6,415 nt of DNA, taken from positions 1 to 6,415 of the forward strand of contig JAQSXQ010000114.1 in assembly GCA_029256565.1 (NCBI GenBank), given 5' to 3'. The translations under genes and the position numbers were made by a program. The stretch comes from Mycobacterium sp. (GTDB lineage: Bacteria; Actinomycetota; Actinomycetes; Mycobacteriales; Mycobacteriaceae). The notes beneath the pieces are model-generated. The model did not search any database. It saw only the letters and a list, made by a program, of their open reading frames with translations, and was not told the origin of the DNA. Below, in pieces: positions 1 through 4,523 of this stretch; position 1 is the stretch's first letter; every line of letters begins with the position of its first letter.

Positions 1-628
1 CTTCGAGGCGTACGGGTCGGCGGGCTTCGCGGTGCTGGAGGACGTGATCGTCGCGCTGCGCAGCGCCGGGGTGCTCGTGCTGGCCGACGCCAAGCGTGGT
101 GACATCGGCACCACCATGGCGGCCTACGCCGCCGCGTGGGCGGGTTCGTCGCCGCTGTCGTGCGATGCCGTGACCGCGTCGCCATACCTGGGGTTCGGAT
201 CGCTGCGTCCGCTGCTGGACCTGGCTGCGGCCAACGAGCGCGGCGTGTTCGTCCTCGCGGCGACGTCGAACCCCGAGGGTGCCGACGTGCAGCGAGCAAC
301 CGCCGACGGCAGAACCGTCGCGCAGTCGATCGTCGACCACGCGGCGGCGGAGAACGGCGCTTCGGTGGGCATGGGTTCGGTGGGAGTCGTGGTCGGCGCC
401 ACGCTGACCGAGGTGCCCGACCTGACCGCCCTGAGCGGCCCGGTGCTGGTGCCGGGCGTGGGCGCCCAGGGCGGACGGCCCGAGGCGCTGGCAGGGCTCG
501 GCGGCGCCGCACCGGGCACGCTGCTGCCCGCCGTCTCGCGCGAGGTGCTGCGAGCCGGGCCCGATGTGGCGGCGCTCCGCACGGCGGGGGAGCGCATGCG
601 GGACGCCGTCGCACACCTGGCGCGCTAG
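1..628 (+). CDS. pyrF: Orotidine-5'-phosphate decarboxylase, C-terminal part (5' end outside window)
   Basis: This enzyme decarboxylates OMP to UMP, the last step of de novo pyrimidine synthesis in the cytoplasm. The reading frame is open from base 2, beginning FEAYGSAGFAVLED, so the gene starts before the window. About 208 residues are visible, against roughly 270 for the mycobacterial (long, type 2) family. The catalytic motif DAKRGDIGTT is at about 86-115, with the lysine codon at 92-94. The segment TASPYLGFGSLRPLL and the late phosphate-binding loop VLVPGVGAQGGRPEAL also fit the family. The gene ends at TAG 626-628, only 7 bp from the stop of the convergent minus-strand gene. The GTG at 32 is internal to the protein, not its start. 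I see no damage. Identification is from memory of mycobacterial PyrF and is confident. Confidence 0.96.
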   Translation, partial: FEAYGSAGFAVLEDVIVALRSAGVLVLADAKRGDIGTTMAAYAAAWAGSSPLSCDAVTASPYLGFGSLRPLLDLAAANERGVFVLAATSNPEGADVQRATADGRTVAQSIVDHAAAENGASVGMGSVGVVVGATLTEVPDLTALSGPVLVPGVGAQGGRPEALAGLGGAAPGTLLPAVSREVLRAGPDVAALRTAGERMRDAVAHLAR

Positions 629-631
629 CGG

Positions 632-645
632 CCGGCTAGAGCCGG
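632..645. terminator. Short hairpin between convergent pyrF and the secreted-protein gene
   Basis: CCGGC and GCCGG form a perfect 5-bp stem around the 4-nt loop TAGA. It lies 4 nt after the pyrF stop and contains the stop codon of the minus-strand gene. It could act as a bidirectional terminator for the two convergent genes. The stem is short and has no U-tract, so it may be chance in GC-rich DNA. Confidence 0.3.
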
Positions 646-965
646 ATCCACTGCCCGAGGAACCAGAAGCCCCAGCCATCGCCGTTGCCCGCGCGCATCG
701 GGTTGACCTGCTGACCGTTCCAGTTGAAGGGCTGGTGGTCCTGGCGGGCCTGGTCGGCGCCGCGCTGCCGCCAGTCGATCGGGGCGTTGCCGCGGTTCTG
801 ATCGCCACCTTGCCGCTGGCCGTCGCGCTGGTCCTGGCATGCGGGGGCACCCGGTGCGTTGCAGGGCTGGCCCGGATTCGCCGCGGCGGTGCCCATCCCG
901 GCCAACGCGCCGAGTCCGATGCCGATCGCGATCGTCGATGCGCTCAGGGCTGTCTTGAAGGTCAT
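636..965 (-). CDS. Small secreted protein with C-terminal DHQPF/WGFWFLG motif, function unknown
   Basis: The product is 109 residues. Residues 1-29 look like a Sec signal peptide: one lysine near the start, a hydrophobic Ala/Gly/Ile/Leu core, then TAAA before NPGQP, with cleavage probably after A29. The mature part of about 80 residues has two cysteines (C35, C43) that could form a disulfide. Next is a Gln/Asp/Arg/Gly-rich low-complexity stretch (about 44-60), then a C-terminal block with DHQPFNWNG (76-84) and GWGFWFLGQWIRL at the end. The ATG is chosen because ACGGAG (979-974) lies 8 nt upstream and the signal peptide begins there. A longer in-frame GTG at 1382 would bury the signal peptide. 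The C-terminal block is repeated in the broken gene upstream. It resembles uncharacterised small exported actinobacterial proteins, but I cannot name a family. It is probably monocistronic. Confidence 0.78.
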   Translation of the reverse strand: MTFKTALSASTIAIGIGLGALAGMGTAAANPGQPCNAPGAPACQDQRDGQRQGGDQNRGNAPIDWRQRGADQARQDHQPFNWNGQQVNPMRAGNGDGWGFWFLGQWIRL

Positions 966-1018
966 GTCGTCGACTCCGTCTTCGTTCGCGAGGCGCGTGT
1001 TCGCCCCACGTACCGGTG

Positions 1019-1024
1019 ACGTTA
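1019..1024 (-). promoter_or_regulatory. Candidate -10 element for the secreted-protein gene
   Basis: On the minus strand TAACGT fits the mycobacterial TANNNT -10 consensus. It ends 53 nt before the ATG at 965. No good -35 is visible. The support is positional: the paralogous pseudogene has TAGCGT 55 nt before its ATG. The leaders also share a GGGG, the word CCTCGCG and a GGAG...TCGAC ribosome-binding region at nearly the same offsets. Confidence 0.4.
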
Positions 1025-1123
1025 GGAAGCGGGGATGGGTCGGCTCTGTGGTCGGCTTAGGTGCGCGCTGTGCGTCCGGTGACGGATCGAGAACCATTGC
1101 AGCCAAATGCCTTACGGACGATG

Positions 1124-1161
1124 GCGTGCGGCCGGCGGTGTCATCACCACCGGCCGCACGC
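1124..1161 (-). terminator. 17-bp GC-rich hairpin, probable terminator of the minus-strand pseudogene
   Basis: Left arm 1124-1140 pairs with right arm 1145-1161 over 17 positions with one mismatch (C1136/A1149), around the 4-nt loop TCAT. The arms begin GCGTGCGGCC and end GGCCGCACGC. The stem starts 26 nt after the pseudogene stop on the minus strand. No U-tract follows, which is usual for mycobacterial hairpin terminators. It separates the pseudogene from the intact copy, arguing that these were two transcription units. The mismatched stem is unlikely to be chance, but its role is inferred from position. Confidence 0.6.
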
Positions 1162-1186
1162 GCCGTGACTGGTTCGGTTGGACCGG

Positions 1187-1330
1187 CTACAGCGGGATCG
1201 GCGATCCCGAGGGACCAGAAGCCCCAGTTGCCGAAGTCGGGGTTGAAGGACGGCGAGACCCAGGTGCCGTCGTAGTCGAACGGCTGGTGGTCGTAGCGGC
1301 CCTGGTCGATGCCGCTCGAGTGACGTTCAT
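1187..1330 (-). pseudogene. Truncated, frameshifted paralogue of the secreted-protein gene
   Basis: On the minus strand a strong ribosome-binding site, AAGGAGAG (1344-1337), sits 6 nt before ATG 1330. The frame from this ATG encodes 47 residues with no resemblance to the neighbour, although it ends in PIPL then TAG. A second frame, 1316-1206, encodes 37 residues that align without gaps to residues 68-104 of the downstream protein. By hand I count 18 of 37 identical, including DHQPF and WGFW. After WSLG there are 7 nt where the intact gene has 6 (QW codons); shifting by one base then gives IPL-stop, matching the intact ending IRL-stop. So the copy has lost about 200 nt (signal peptide and linker) between its start and the conserved block, and it carries a +1 shift near the end. 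A sequencing error could explain the last shift but not the missing N-terminus. Confidence 0.65.
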
Positions 1331-1385
1331 GGTCGACTCTCCTTCGATCGAGCCCGCGAGGGGCCCGGTCAACCCCGACCACCGC

Positions 1386-1391
1386 ACGCTA
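1386..1391 (-). promoter_or_regulatory. Candidate -10 element for the pseudogene
   Basis: Minus-strand TAGCGT matches TANNNT and ends 55 nt before ATG 1330. This nearly equals the spacing of the candidate -10 in the intact paralogue. A start site near 1379 would put the centre of the CRP-type dyad about 77 bp upstream, in the range used by activating CRP sites. No clear -35 is present. Confidence 0.35.
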
Positions 1392-1448
1392 TGGCGCCCG
1401 ACTGTGCGGGGGCTTCGGGGCGCGTGTGAGTGCCTGGTGAGGGTCCGA

Positions 1449-1464
1449 TGTGACGACTGTCACA
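1449..1464. promoter_or_regulatory. Perfect CRP-type binding site TGTGA-N6-TCACA
   Basis: TGTGACGACTGTCACA has perfect 6-bp inverted arms and matches the TGTGA-N6-TCACA consensus at all ten defined positions. The cAMP receptor protein family, including mycobacterial CRP (Rv3676 and relatives), recognises this motif. The site lies about 119 bp upstream of the pseudogene ATG and about 392 bp upstream of mihF, so it is better placed for the minus-strand promoter. The match is seen directly; binding is inferred. Confidence 0.6.
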
Positions 1465-1490
1465 GGAGTGACGGGGGTGACTCCCGTGGT
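1450..1490. repeat. 9-nt periodic GTGAC/GTCAC array
   Basis: The words GTGAC, GTCAC, GTGAC, GTGAC and GTGGT begin at 1450, 1459, 1468, 1477 and 1486, exactly 9 nt apart. The first two units form the CRP-type dyad. The second and third form another perfect inverted repeat, GTCAC-AGGA-GTGAC (1459-1472). It may be a degenerated microsatellite or a set of overlapping operator half-sites. Confidence 0.5.
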
Positions 1491-1758
1491 CGCGGACTGC
1501 GCGTTCCGACACGCCCGACACGCGGTGACCTGGGAAAATTTCTCCCCAACGGGGGTGCCGCCGCCCGGCATCGCCGCGCCCGCTGGGTCGGGCGTGCCGC
1601 CCCGGATCCGGCCGCCGCGCCAAAACCGCTGGTGAACAGGCACATCCGCCGTCGACGACGCCTCGTATCGCCGGTCGATGGGCGAATCCGTGCGCGCCGG
1701 CACGGTTCGCTGGCGTCCTACACGCTGGGAAAACGGCTCCTCGAGCCGGGGGTGGGGT

Positions 1759-1764
1759 TAGCTT
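1759..1764 (+). promoter_or_regulatory. Candidate -10 element for the mihF operon
   Basis: TAGCTT fits TANNNT and would give a leader of about 85 nt. TACGGT at 1782-1787 also fits. Neither has a recognisable -35 about 17 nt upstream, so the choice is open. Confidence 0.25.
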
Positions 1765-1796
1765 TCGTCAGTCAGCGTGGGTACGGTCGTCCCCGC

Positions 1797-1818
1797 TGGC
1801 TGGTTGTCTAACCAGTCA
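1797..1818 (+). promoter_or_regulatory. Inverted repeat in the presumed mihF leader
   Basis: CTGGTT (1800-1805) and AACCAG (1810-1815) pair perfectly around the loop GTCT. The stem extends to 9 positions (1797-1818) with one G-U pair. It ends 26 nt before the ribosome-binding site of mihF, so it could be a leader hairpin or a repressor operator. Autoregulation by mIHF is possible but unsupported by any motif I can see. Confidence 0.35.
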
Positions 1819-1844
1819 AGACACAACACATGACGGCAAGAGAC

Positions 1845-1850
1845 GGAGGA
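1845..1850 (+). promoter_or_regulatory. Ribosome-binding site of mihF
   Basis: GGAGGA lies 5 nt before GTG 1856 and fixes that start. The frame stays open upstream, but the longer N-terminus annotated for some mihF genes has no comparable start signal here. Confidence 0.8.
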
Positions 1851-1855
1851 ACCCC

Positions 1856-2179
1856 GTGGCCCTTCCCCAGTTGACCGACGAGCAGCGCGCGGCAGCGTTG
1901 GAGAAGGCTGCTGCCGCACGTCGAGCGCGAGCCGAACTAAAGGATCGACTCAAGCGCGGCGGCACCAACCTCAAGCAGGTTCTCAAGGACGCCGAGACCG
2001 ACGAGGTCTTGGGCAAGATGAAGGTCTCCGCACTGTTGGAGGCCCTGCCCAAGGTCGGCAAGGTCAAGGCTCAGGAGATCATGACCGAGCTGGAGATCGC
2101 TCCGACCCGCCGCCTGCGCGGCCTCGGCGATCGTCAGCGCAAGGCCCTCCTGGAGAAGTTCGACTTCACCAGCGATTAG
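1856..2179 (+). CDS. mihF: Integration host factor mIHF
   Basis: mIHF is an essential actinobacterial nucleoid protein that binds and bends DNA; it was first described as a host factor for mycobacteriophage L5 integration. It is unrelated in fold to enterobacterial IHF. The product is 107 residues, close to the roughly 105 of the shorter mycobacterial form. Residues 8-34 form a charged Ala/Arg/Lys/Glu-rich helix. Residues 56-102 are the helix-two-turn-helix DNA-binding region with the turn LPKVGKVKA (64-72). PTRRLRG (83-89) carries the arginines known to contact DNA. GTG is the start because of the GGAGGA just upstream. A 14-codon frame from ATG 1830 (MTARDGGTPWPFPS) overlaps the start in another frame. 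gmk follows after 36 bp. The gene uses more AAG/GAG/TTG codons than its neighbours, as expected for a small, highly expressed basic protein. Confidence 0.95.
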   Translation: MALPQLTDEQRAAALEKAAAARRARAELKDRLKRGGTNLKQVLKDAETDEVLGKMKVSALLEALPKVGKVKAQEIMTELEIAPTRRLRGLGDRQRKALLEKFDFTSD

Positions 2180-2193
2180 GCATTACGTGTACG

Positions 2194-2209
2194 CCGGCCG
2201 AGGGGCCGG
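2194..2209 (+). promoter_or_regulatory. Hairpin overlapping the gmk ribosome-binding region
   Basis: CCGGCC (2194-2199) and GGCCGG (2204-2209) form a perfect 6-bp stem with loop GAGG, ending 6 nt before the gmk ATG. The only purine-rich Shine-Dalgarno-like stretch, AGGGG (2201-2205), is in the loop and stem. Folding could limit gmk translation or shape the mihF mRNA 3' end. Confidence 0.4.
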
Positions 2210-2215
2210 ACGGCC

Positions 2216-2770
2216 ATGACACGCGTCGTGGTGCTGTCCGGTCCCTCTGCTGTCGGTAAGTCCAGCGTCGTGCGATGTCTGCGCGAACGGATCCCCGACC
2301 TGCACTTCAGCGTCTCCGCCACCACCAGGTCCCCGCGACCGGGTGAGGTGGACGGCGTCGACTACGCGTTCGTCACCCCCGATCGGTTCCAGCAACTGAT
2401 CGACGACGGCGAACTCCTCGAATGGGCCGACATCCATGGCGGCCTGCACCGCTCGGGCACGCCGGCCCAACCCGTCCGGGAGGCCGCCCGCGCCGGTCGC
2501 CCCGTGCTGATCGAGGTCGACCTGGCCGGAGCACAGGCGGTCAAGAAGGCCATGCCAGAGGCGGTGTCGGTGTTCCTGGCTCCACCCAGCTGGGACGCCC
2601 TGGAGAGCCGACTCGTCGGCCGCGGCACCGAGACTCCGGAGGTCATGGCTCGCCGACTCGACACCGCGCGAGCCGAACTGGCCGCCCAGGACAGCTTCGA
2701 CACGGTCGTCGTCAACGCTGAATTGGAGTCGGCGTGCGCTGAATTGGTATCCTTGCTGGTGGGCCGTTGA
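2216..2770 (+). CDS. gmk: Guanylate kinase
   Basis: Guanylate kinase transfers phosphate from ATP to GMP (or dGMP) to give GDP, upstream of GTP, dGTP and (p)ppGpp pools, in the cytoplasm. The 184-residue product has the P-loop GPSAVGKS (9-16), the GMP-binding segment SVSATTRSPRPGEVDGVDY (32-50), EWADIHGGLHRSG (69-81), the segment IEVDLAGA (99-106) after a hydrophobic strand, and the LID region GRGTETPEVMARRL (135-148). All catalytic regions are complete. The start is ATG 2216: reading upstream in frame to the mihF stop there is no ATG, GTG or TTG. The protein therefore begins only 8 residues before the P-loop, shorter than the M. tuberculosis enzyme, which has an extra N-terminal tail. The putative RBS AGGGG is partly in a hairpin. 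The gene lies between mihF and rpoZ in the probable operon. Confidence 0.96.
   Translation: MTRVVVLSGPSAVGKSSVVRCLRERIPDLHFSVSATTRSPRPGEVDGVDYAFVTPDRFQQLIDDGELLEWADIHGGLHRSGTPAQPVREAARAGRPVLIEVDLAGAQAVKKAMPEAVSVFLAPPSWDALESRLVGRGTETPEVMARRLDTARAELAAQDSFDTVVVNAELESACAELVSLLVGR
2748..2753 (+). promoter_or_regulatory. Candidate internal promoter for rpoZ within the gmk 3' end
   Basis: TATCCT matches TANNNT. TTGGAG (2723-2728) lies 19 nt upstream as a poor -35. This stretch uses TTG and GAA codons unusual for the gene. It also contains an 11-nt direct repeat CGCTGAATTGG at 2716-2726 and 2737-2747, 21 nt apart. A start near 2760 would give a leader of about 100 nt. Confidence 0.3.
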
Positions 2771-2846
2771 CCGTCCGGGCGCCTGAACGTGTTGGAGAGG
2801 CCGCCGGACAAGCCCATCAGACATCCAGCAGCTACTCCGAAACACC

Positions 2847-2852
2847 GGGAGA
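2847..2852 (+). promoter_or_regulatory. Ribosome-binding site of rpoZ
   Basis: GGGAGA is 7 nt before GTG 2860 and decides that start over the in-frame TTG at 2767, which overlaps the gmk stop and has no such site. Confidence 0.7.
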
Positions 2853-2859
2853 TTTCTTC

Positions 2860-3156
2860 GTGAGCAACCCTGTCGAGAGCCTCGACTCCGACGCCGCCAC
2901 CGCCTACGACACGCCGCTGGGCATCACCAACCCACCCATCGACGAGCTGCTCGACCGCGCGTCGAGCAAGTACGCGCTGGTCATCTACGCCGCCAAGCGC
3001 GCGCGCCAGATCAACGACTACTACAACCAGCTCGGCGACGGCATCCTCGAATACGTCGGCCCGCTCGTCGAGCCGGGTCTGCAGGAGAAGCCGCTGTCGA
3101 TCGCCATGCGCGAGATTCACGCCGACCTCCTCGAGCACACCGAGGGCGGCGAGTAG
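2860..3156 (+). CDS. rpoZ: DNA-directed RNA polymerase omega subunit
   Basis: Omega helps the beta' subunit fold and assemble into RNA polymerase core. The product is 98 residues, slightly shorter than the 107-110 of well-known mycobacterial omegas; the difference is in the variable first 15 residues. The conserved core runs from YDTPLGITNPPIDELL (16-31) through SSKYALVIYAAKRARQIN (35-52), the segment that packs on beta', to EPGLQEKPLSIAMREIHADLL (71-91), ending EHTEGGE. The 89 bp between gmk and this start stay open in the rpoZ frame back to TTG 2767, giving a possible 129-residue form. The added residues are not conserved omega sequence and the RBS favours GTG 2860. It is likely co-transcribed with gmk and coaBC, perhaps also from an internal promoter. 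Confidence 0.95.
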   Translation: MSNPVESLDSDAATAYDTPLGITNPPIDELLDRASSKYALVIYAAKRARQINDYYNQLGDGILEYVGPLVEPGLQEKPLSIAMREIHADLLEHTEGGE

Positions 3157-3186
3157 CGGCCAGCGGCGGGGTCTCGGGCGAGCGAA

Positions 3187-4440
3187 ATGACTGAGCGCAA
3201 GCAGATCATCGTCGGCGTCGCCGGGGGCATCGCCGCGTACAAGGCGTGCACCCTGGTGCGCCAGCTCTCCGAGGCCGGGCACTCCGTTCGCGTCGTGCCC
3301 ACCGAATCCGCGCTGAAGTTCGTCGGCGCCGCGACGTTCGAGGCGCTGTCCGGCAACCCGGTTCGCACCACGGTCTTCGAGAACGTCGACGAGGTGCTGC
3401 ACGTCCGCATCGGCCAGGAGGCCGACCTCGTGGTCGTGGCACCGGCGACCGCGGACCTGATCGCACGCGCGGCATCGGGCCGCGCCGACGATCTGCTGAC
3501 CGCCACGCTGCTGACCGCGCGGTGCCCGGTGCTCTTCGCCCCGGCGATGCACACCGAGATGTGGCACCACCCCGCCACCGTCGACAACGTGGCGACGCTG
3601 CGGCGGCGGGGGGCCATCGTGCTCGAACCGGCCGCGGGCAGGCTCACCGGTGCCGACAGCGGTTCCGGTCGCCTCCCCGAGGCCGAGGAGATCAGCACCT
3701 TCGCCCAGCTGCTGCTCGAGCGACCCGACGCGCTGCCCTACGACCTGTCCGGGGTGAAGGTGCTCGTCAGCGCCGGTGGCACCCGCGAGCCGATCGACCC
3801 GGTGCGCTTCATCGGCAACCGCAGCTCCGGCAAGCAGGGATACGCGGTCGCACGCGTCGCCGCCCAGCGCGGTGCCGACGTCACGCTGATCGCGGGCAAT
3901 ACCGTCGGCCTCGTCGACCCGGCAGGCGTCGAGGTCGTGCACATCGGCTCGGCTGACCAGCTGAACGACGCGGTGTCCAAGCATGCCCCCGAGTCGCACG
4001 TCCTGGTGATGGCGGCGGCGGTCGCCGACTTCCGGCCCACGCACGTCGCGACCAGCAAGATCAAGAAGTCCCACGAGCCCGGCCACGCCTCCGACGCACC
4101 CGCGATCGAACTCACGCGCACCGAGGACGTCCTCGCCGCCGCCGTACGGGCGCGGACGGACGGGCAGCTGCCCAACATGAAGGCCATCGTCGGTTTCGCG
4201 GCCGAGACGGGCGACGCCAACGGCGACGTGCTGTTCCACGCCAGGGCCAAGCTCGCGCGCAAGGGCTGCGATCTTCTGGTCGTCAACGCGGTCGGCGAGG
4301 GCCGCGCCTTCGAAGTCGACAACAACGACGGATGGCTCCTGTCGGCCGACGGCAACGAGGTTGCGCTGGAGCACGGTTCGAAGACCCTGATGGCCAGCCG
4401 TATCGTGGACGCGATCGGAGCATTCCTGCGCGTTGGGTGA
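3187..4440 (+). CDS. coaBC: Bifunctional phosphopantothenoylcysteine synthetase/decarboxylase
   Basis: This fused enzyme (also called Dfp) does two steps of coenzyme A synthesis. CoaB joins cysteine to 4'-phosphopantothenate using CTP; CoaC, an FMN flavoprotein, decarboxylates the product to 4'-phosphopantetheine. The product is 417 residues, a normal mycobacterial length. CoaC is residues 1 to about 180: the flavin-binding start IIVGVAGGIAAYKA (7-20), catalytic-type histidine H72 in VLHVRIG, APATADLIA (85-93), PAMHTEMW (119-126) and the flap GRLTGADSGSGRL (151-163). CoaB is about 189-417: SAGGTREPID (195-204), FIGNRSSGKQG (208-218) with N211 matching E. coli Asn210, AAAVADF (276-282) and KIKK (291-294), the region of E. 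coli Lys289. Two residues usual in E. coli CoaC differ; see findings. The start ATG lies 30 bp after rpoZ with only a weak GGGCGAG-type RBS. Confidence 0.95.
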   Translation: MTERKQIIVGVAGGIAAYKACTLVRQLSEAGHSVRVVPTESALKFVGAATFEALSGNPVRTTVFENVDEVLHVRIGQEADLVVVAPATADLIARAASGRADDLLTATLLTARCPVLFAPAMHTEMWHHPATVDNVATLRRRGAIVLEPAAGRLTGADSGSGRLPEAEEISTFAQLLLERPDALPYDLSGVKVLVSAGGTREPIDPVRFIGNRSSGKQGYAVARVAAQRGADVTLIAGNTVGLVDPAGVEVVHIGSADQLNDAVSKHAPESHVLVMAAAVADFRPTHVATSKIKKSHEPGHASDAPAIELTRTEDVLAAAVRARTDGQLPNMKAIVGFAAETGDANGDVLFHARAKLARKGCDLLVVNAVGEGRAFEVDNNDGWLLSADGNEVALEHGSKTLMASRIVDAIGAFLRVG

Positions 4441-4445
4441 GCGGC

Positions 4446-4465
4446 GCACTCCGCAGCCTGAGTGC
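4446..4465 (+). terminator. Hairpin after coaBC, possible weak terminator or attenuator
   Basis: GCACTC (4446-4451) and GAGTGC (4460-4465) pair perfectly around an 8-nt loop, beginning 5 nt after the coaBC stop. There is no U-tract and the stem is only 6 bp. It could partly end the mihF-coaBC transcript ahead of the separate metK promoter. Confidence 0.35.
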
Positions 4466-4492
4466 AAGGGTTGCGCGCGCCAGGGTTGCACG
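4463..4492. repeat. TTGC-type repeats upstream of the metK promoter
   Basis: AGGGTTGCGCG (4467-4477) and AGGGTTGCACG (4482-4492) are direct repeats 15 nt apart with one difference. The first is preceded by GCAA, forming the dyad GCAA-GGG-TTGC (4464-4474). The whole block begins TGCAA and ends near TTGCA. Its place just upstream of the -10 suggests an operator, but I do not recognise a known regulator's motif. Confidence 0.4.
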
Positions 4493-4511
4493 TTTGCCTA
4501 CAAATGACGGC

Positions 4512-4519
4512 TATATCAT
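4512..4519 (+). promoter_or_regulatory. -10 element of the metK promoter
   Basis: TATATCAT contains TATCAT, a TANNNT match, in an otherwise GC-rich spacer. The nearest -35-like word, TTGCAC (4486-4491), is 20-22 nt upstream, which is long. Transcription would begin near 4524-4526, at or next to the ATG of the short leader ORF. Confidence 0.55.
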
Positions 4520-4523
4520 TCGC

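Larger units (their letters stand above)
1392..1855. other. Gene-free interval upstream of mihF
   Basis: No convincing gene is present. Short frames on both strands here lack good starts and encode Arg/Pro/Gly-rich sequence typical of noncoding GC-rich DNA. M. tuberculosis carries a PE/PPE pair at this place; I see no remnant of one. The interval holds the CRP-type site and 9-nt array (1449-1490), a perfect 6-bp hairpin CGGCTC/GAGCCG at 1734-1748, a second hairpin at 1797-1818, and weak promoter candidates for mihF. Around 1533-1545 a locally A/T-rich patch (GGGAAAATTTCTCC) stands out from its surroundings; I cannot assign it a role. Confidence 0.6.

Noticed and set aside
636..1382. One 248-codon minus-strand frame spanning both secreted-protein copies
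   Set aside because: It starts at a GTG with no RBS, places a signal peptide in the middle, and runs through a 17-bp hairpin and a promoter candidate. Two separate genes, one broken, explain it better.
1389..1703. Minus-strand frame of about 104 codons in the mihF upstream interval
   Set aside because: The sequence is Pro/Thr/Arg/Gly-rich with a VTPVTPVT stretch caused by the 9-nt array. It has no RBS and no domain.
1830..1874. 14-codon leader frame MTARDGGTPWPFPS overlapping the mihF start
   Set aside because: It overlaps mihF by 19 nt and has no RBS or nearby -10 of its own. Its resemblance to the metK leader (MT...GTP) comes from both covering the Shine-Dalgarno region.
2773..2809. GTCCGG/CCGGAC inverted repeat between gmk and rpoZ as a terminator
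   Set aside because: It has a 6-bp stem with a 25-nt loop and no other support, so it is probably chance.
2362..4491. A 709-codon minus-strand frame antisense to gmk, rpoZ and coaBC
   Set aside because: The product is Arg/Gly/Asp/His-rich with no recognisable domain, and the sense strand has conserved enzymes throughout. It is a by-product of GC-rich third positions.
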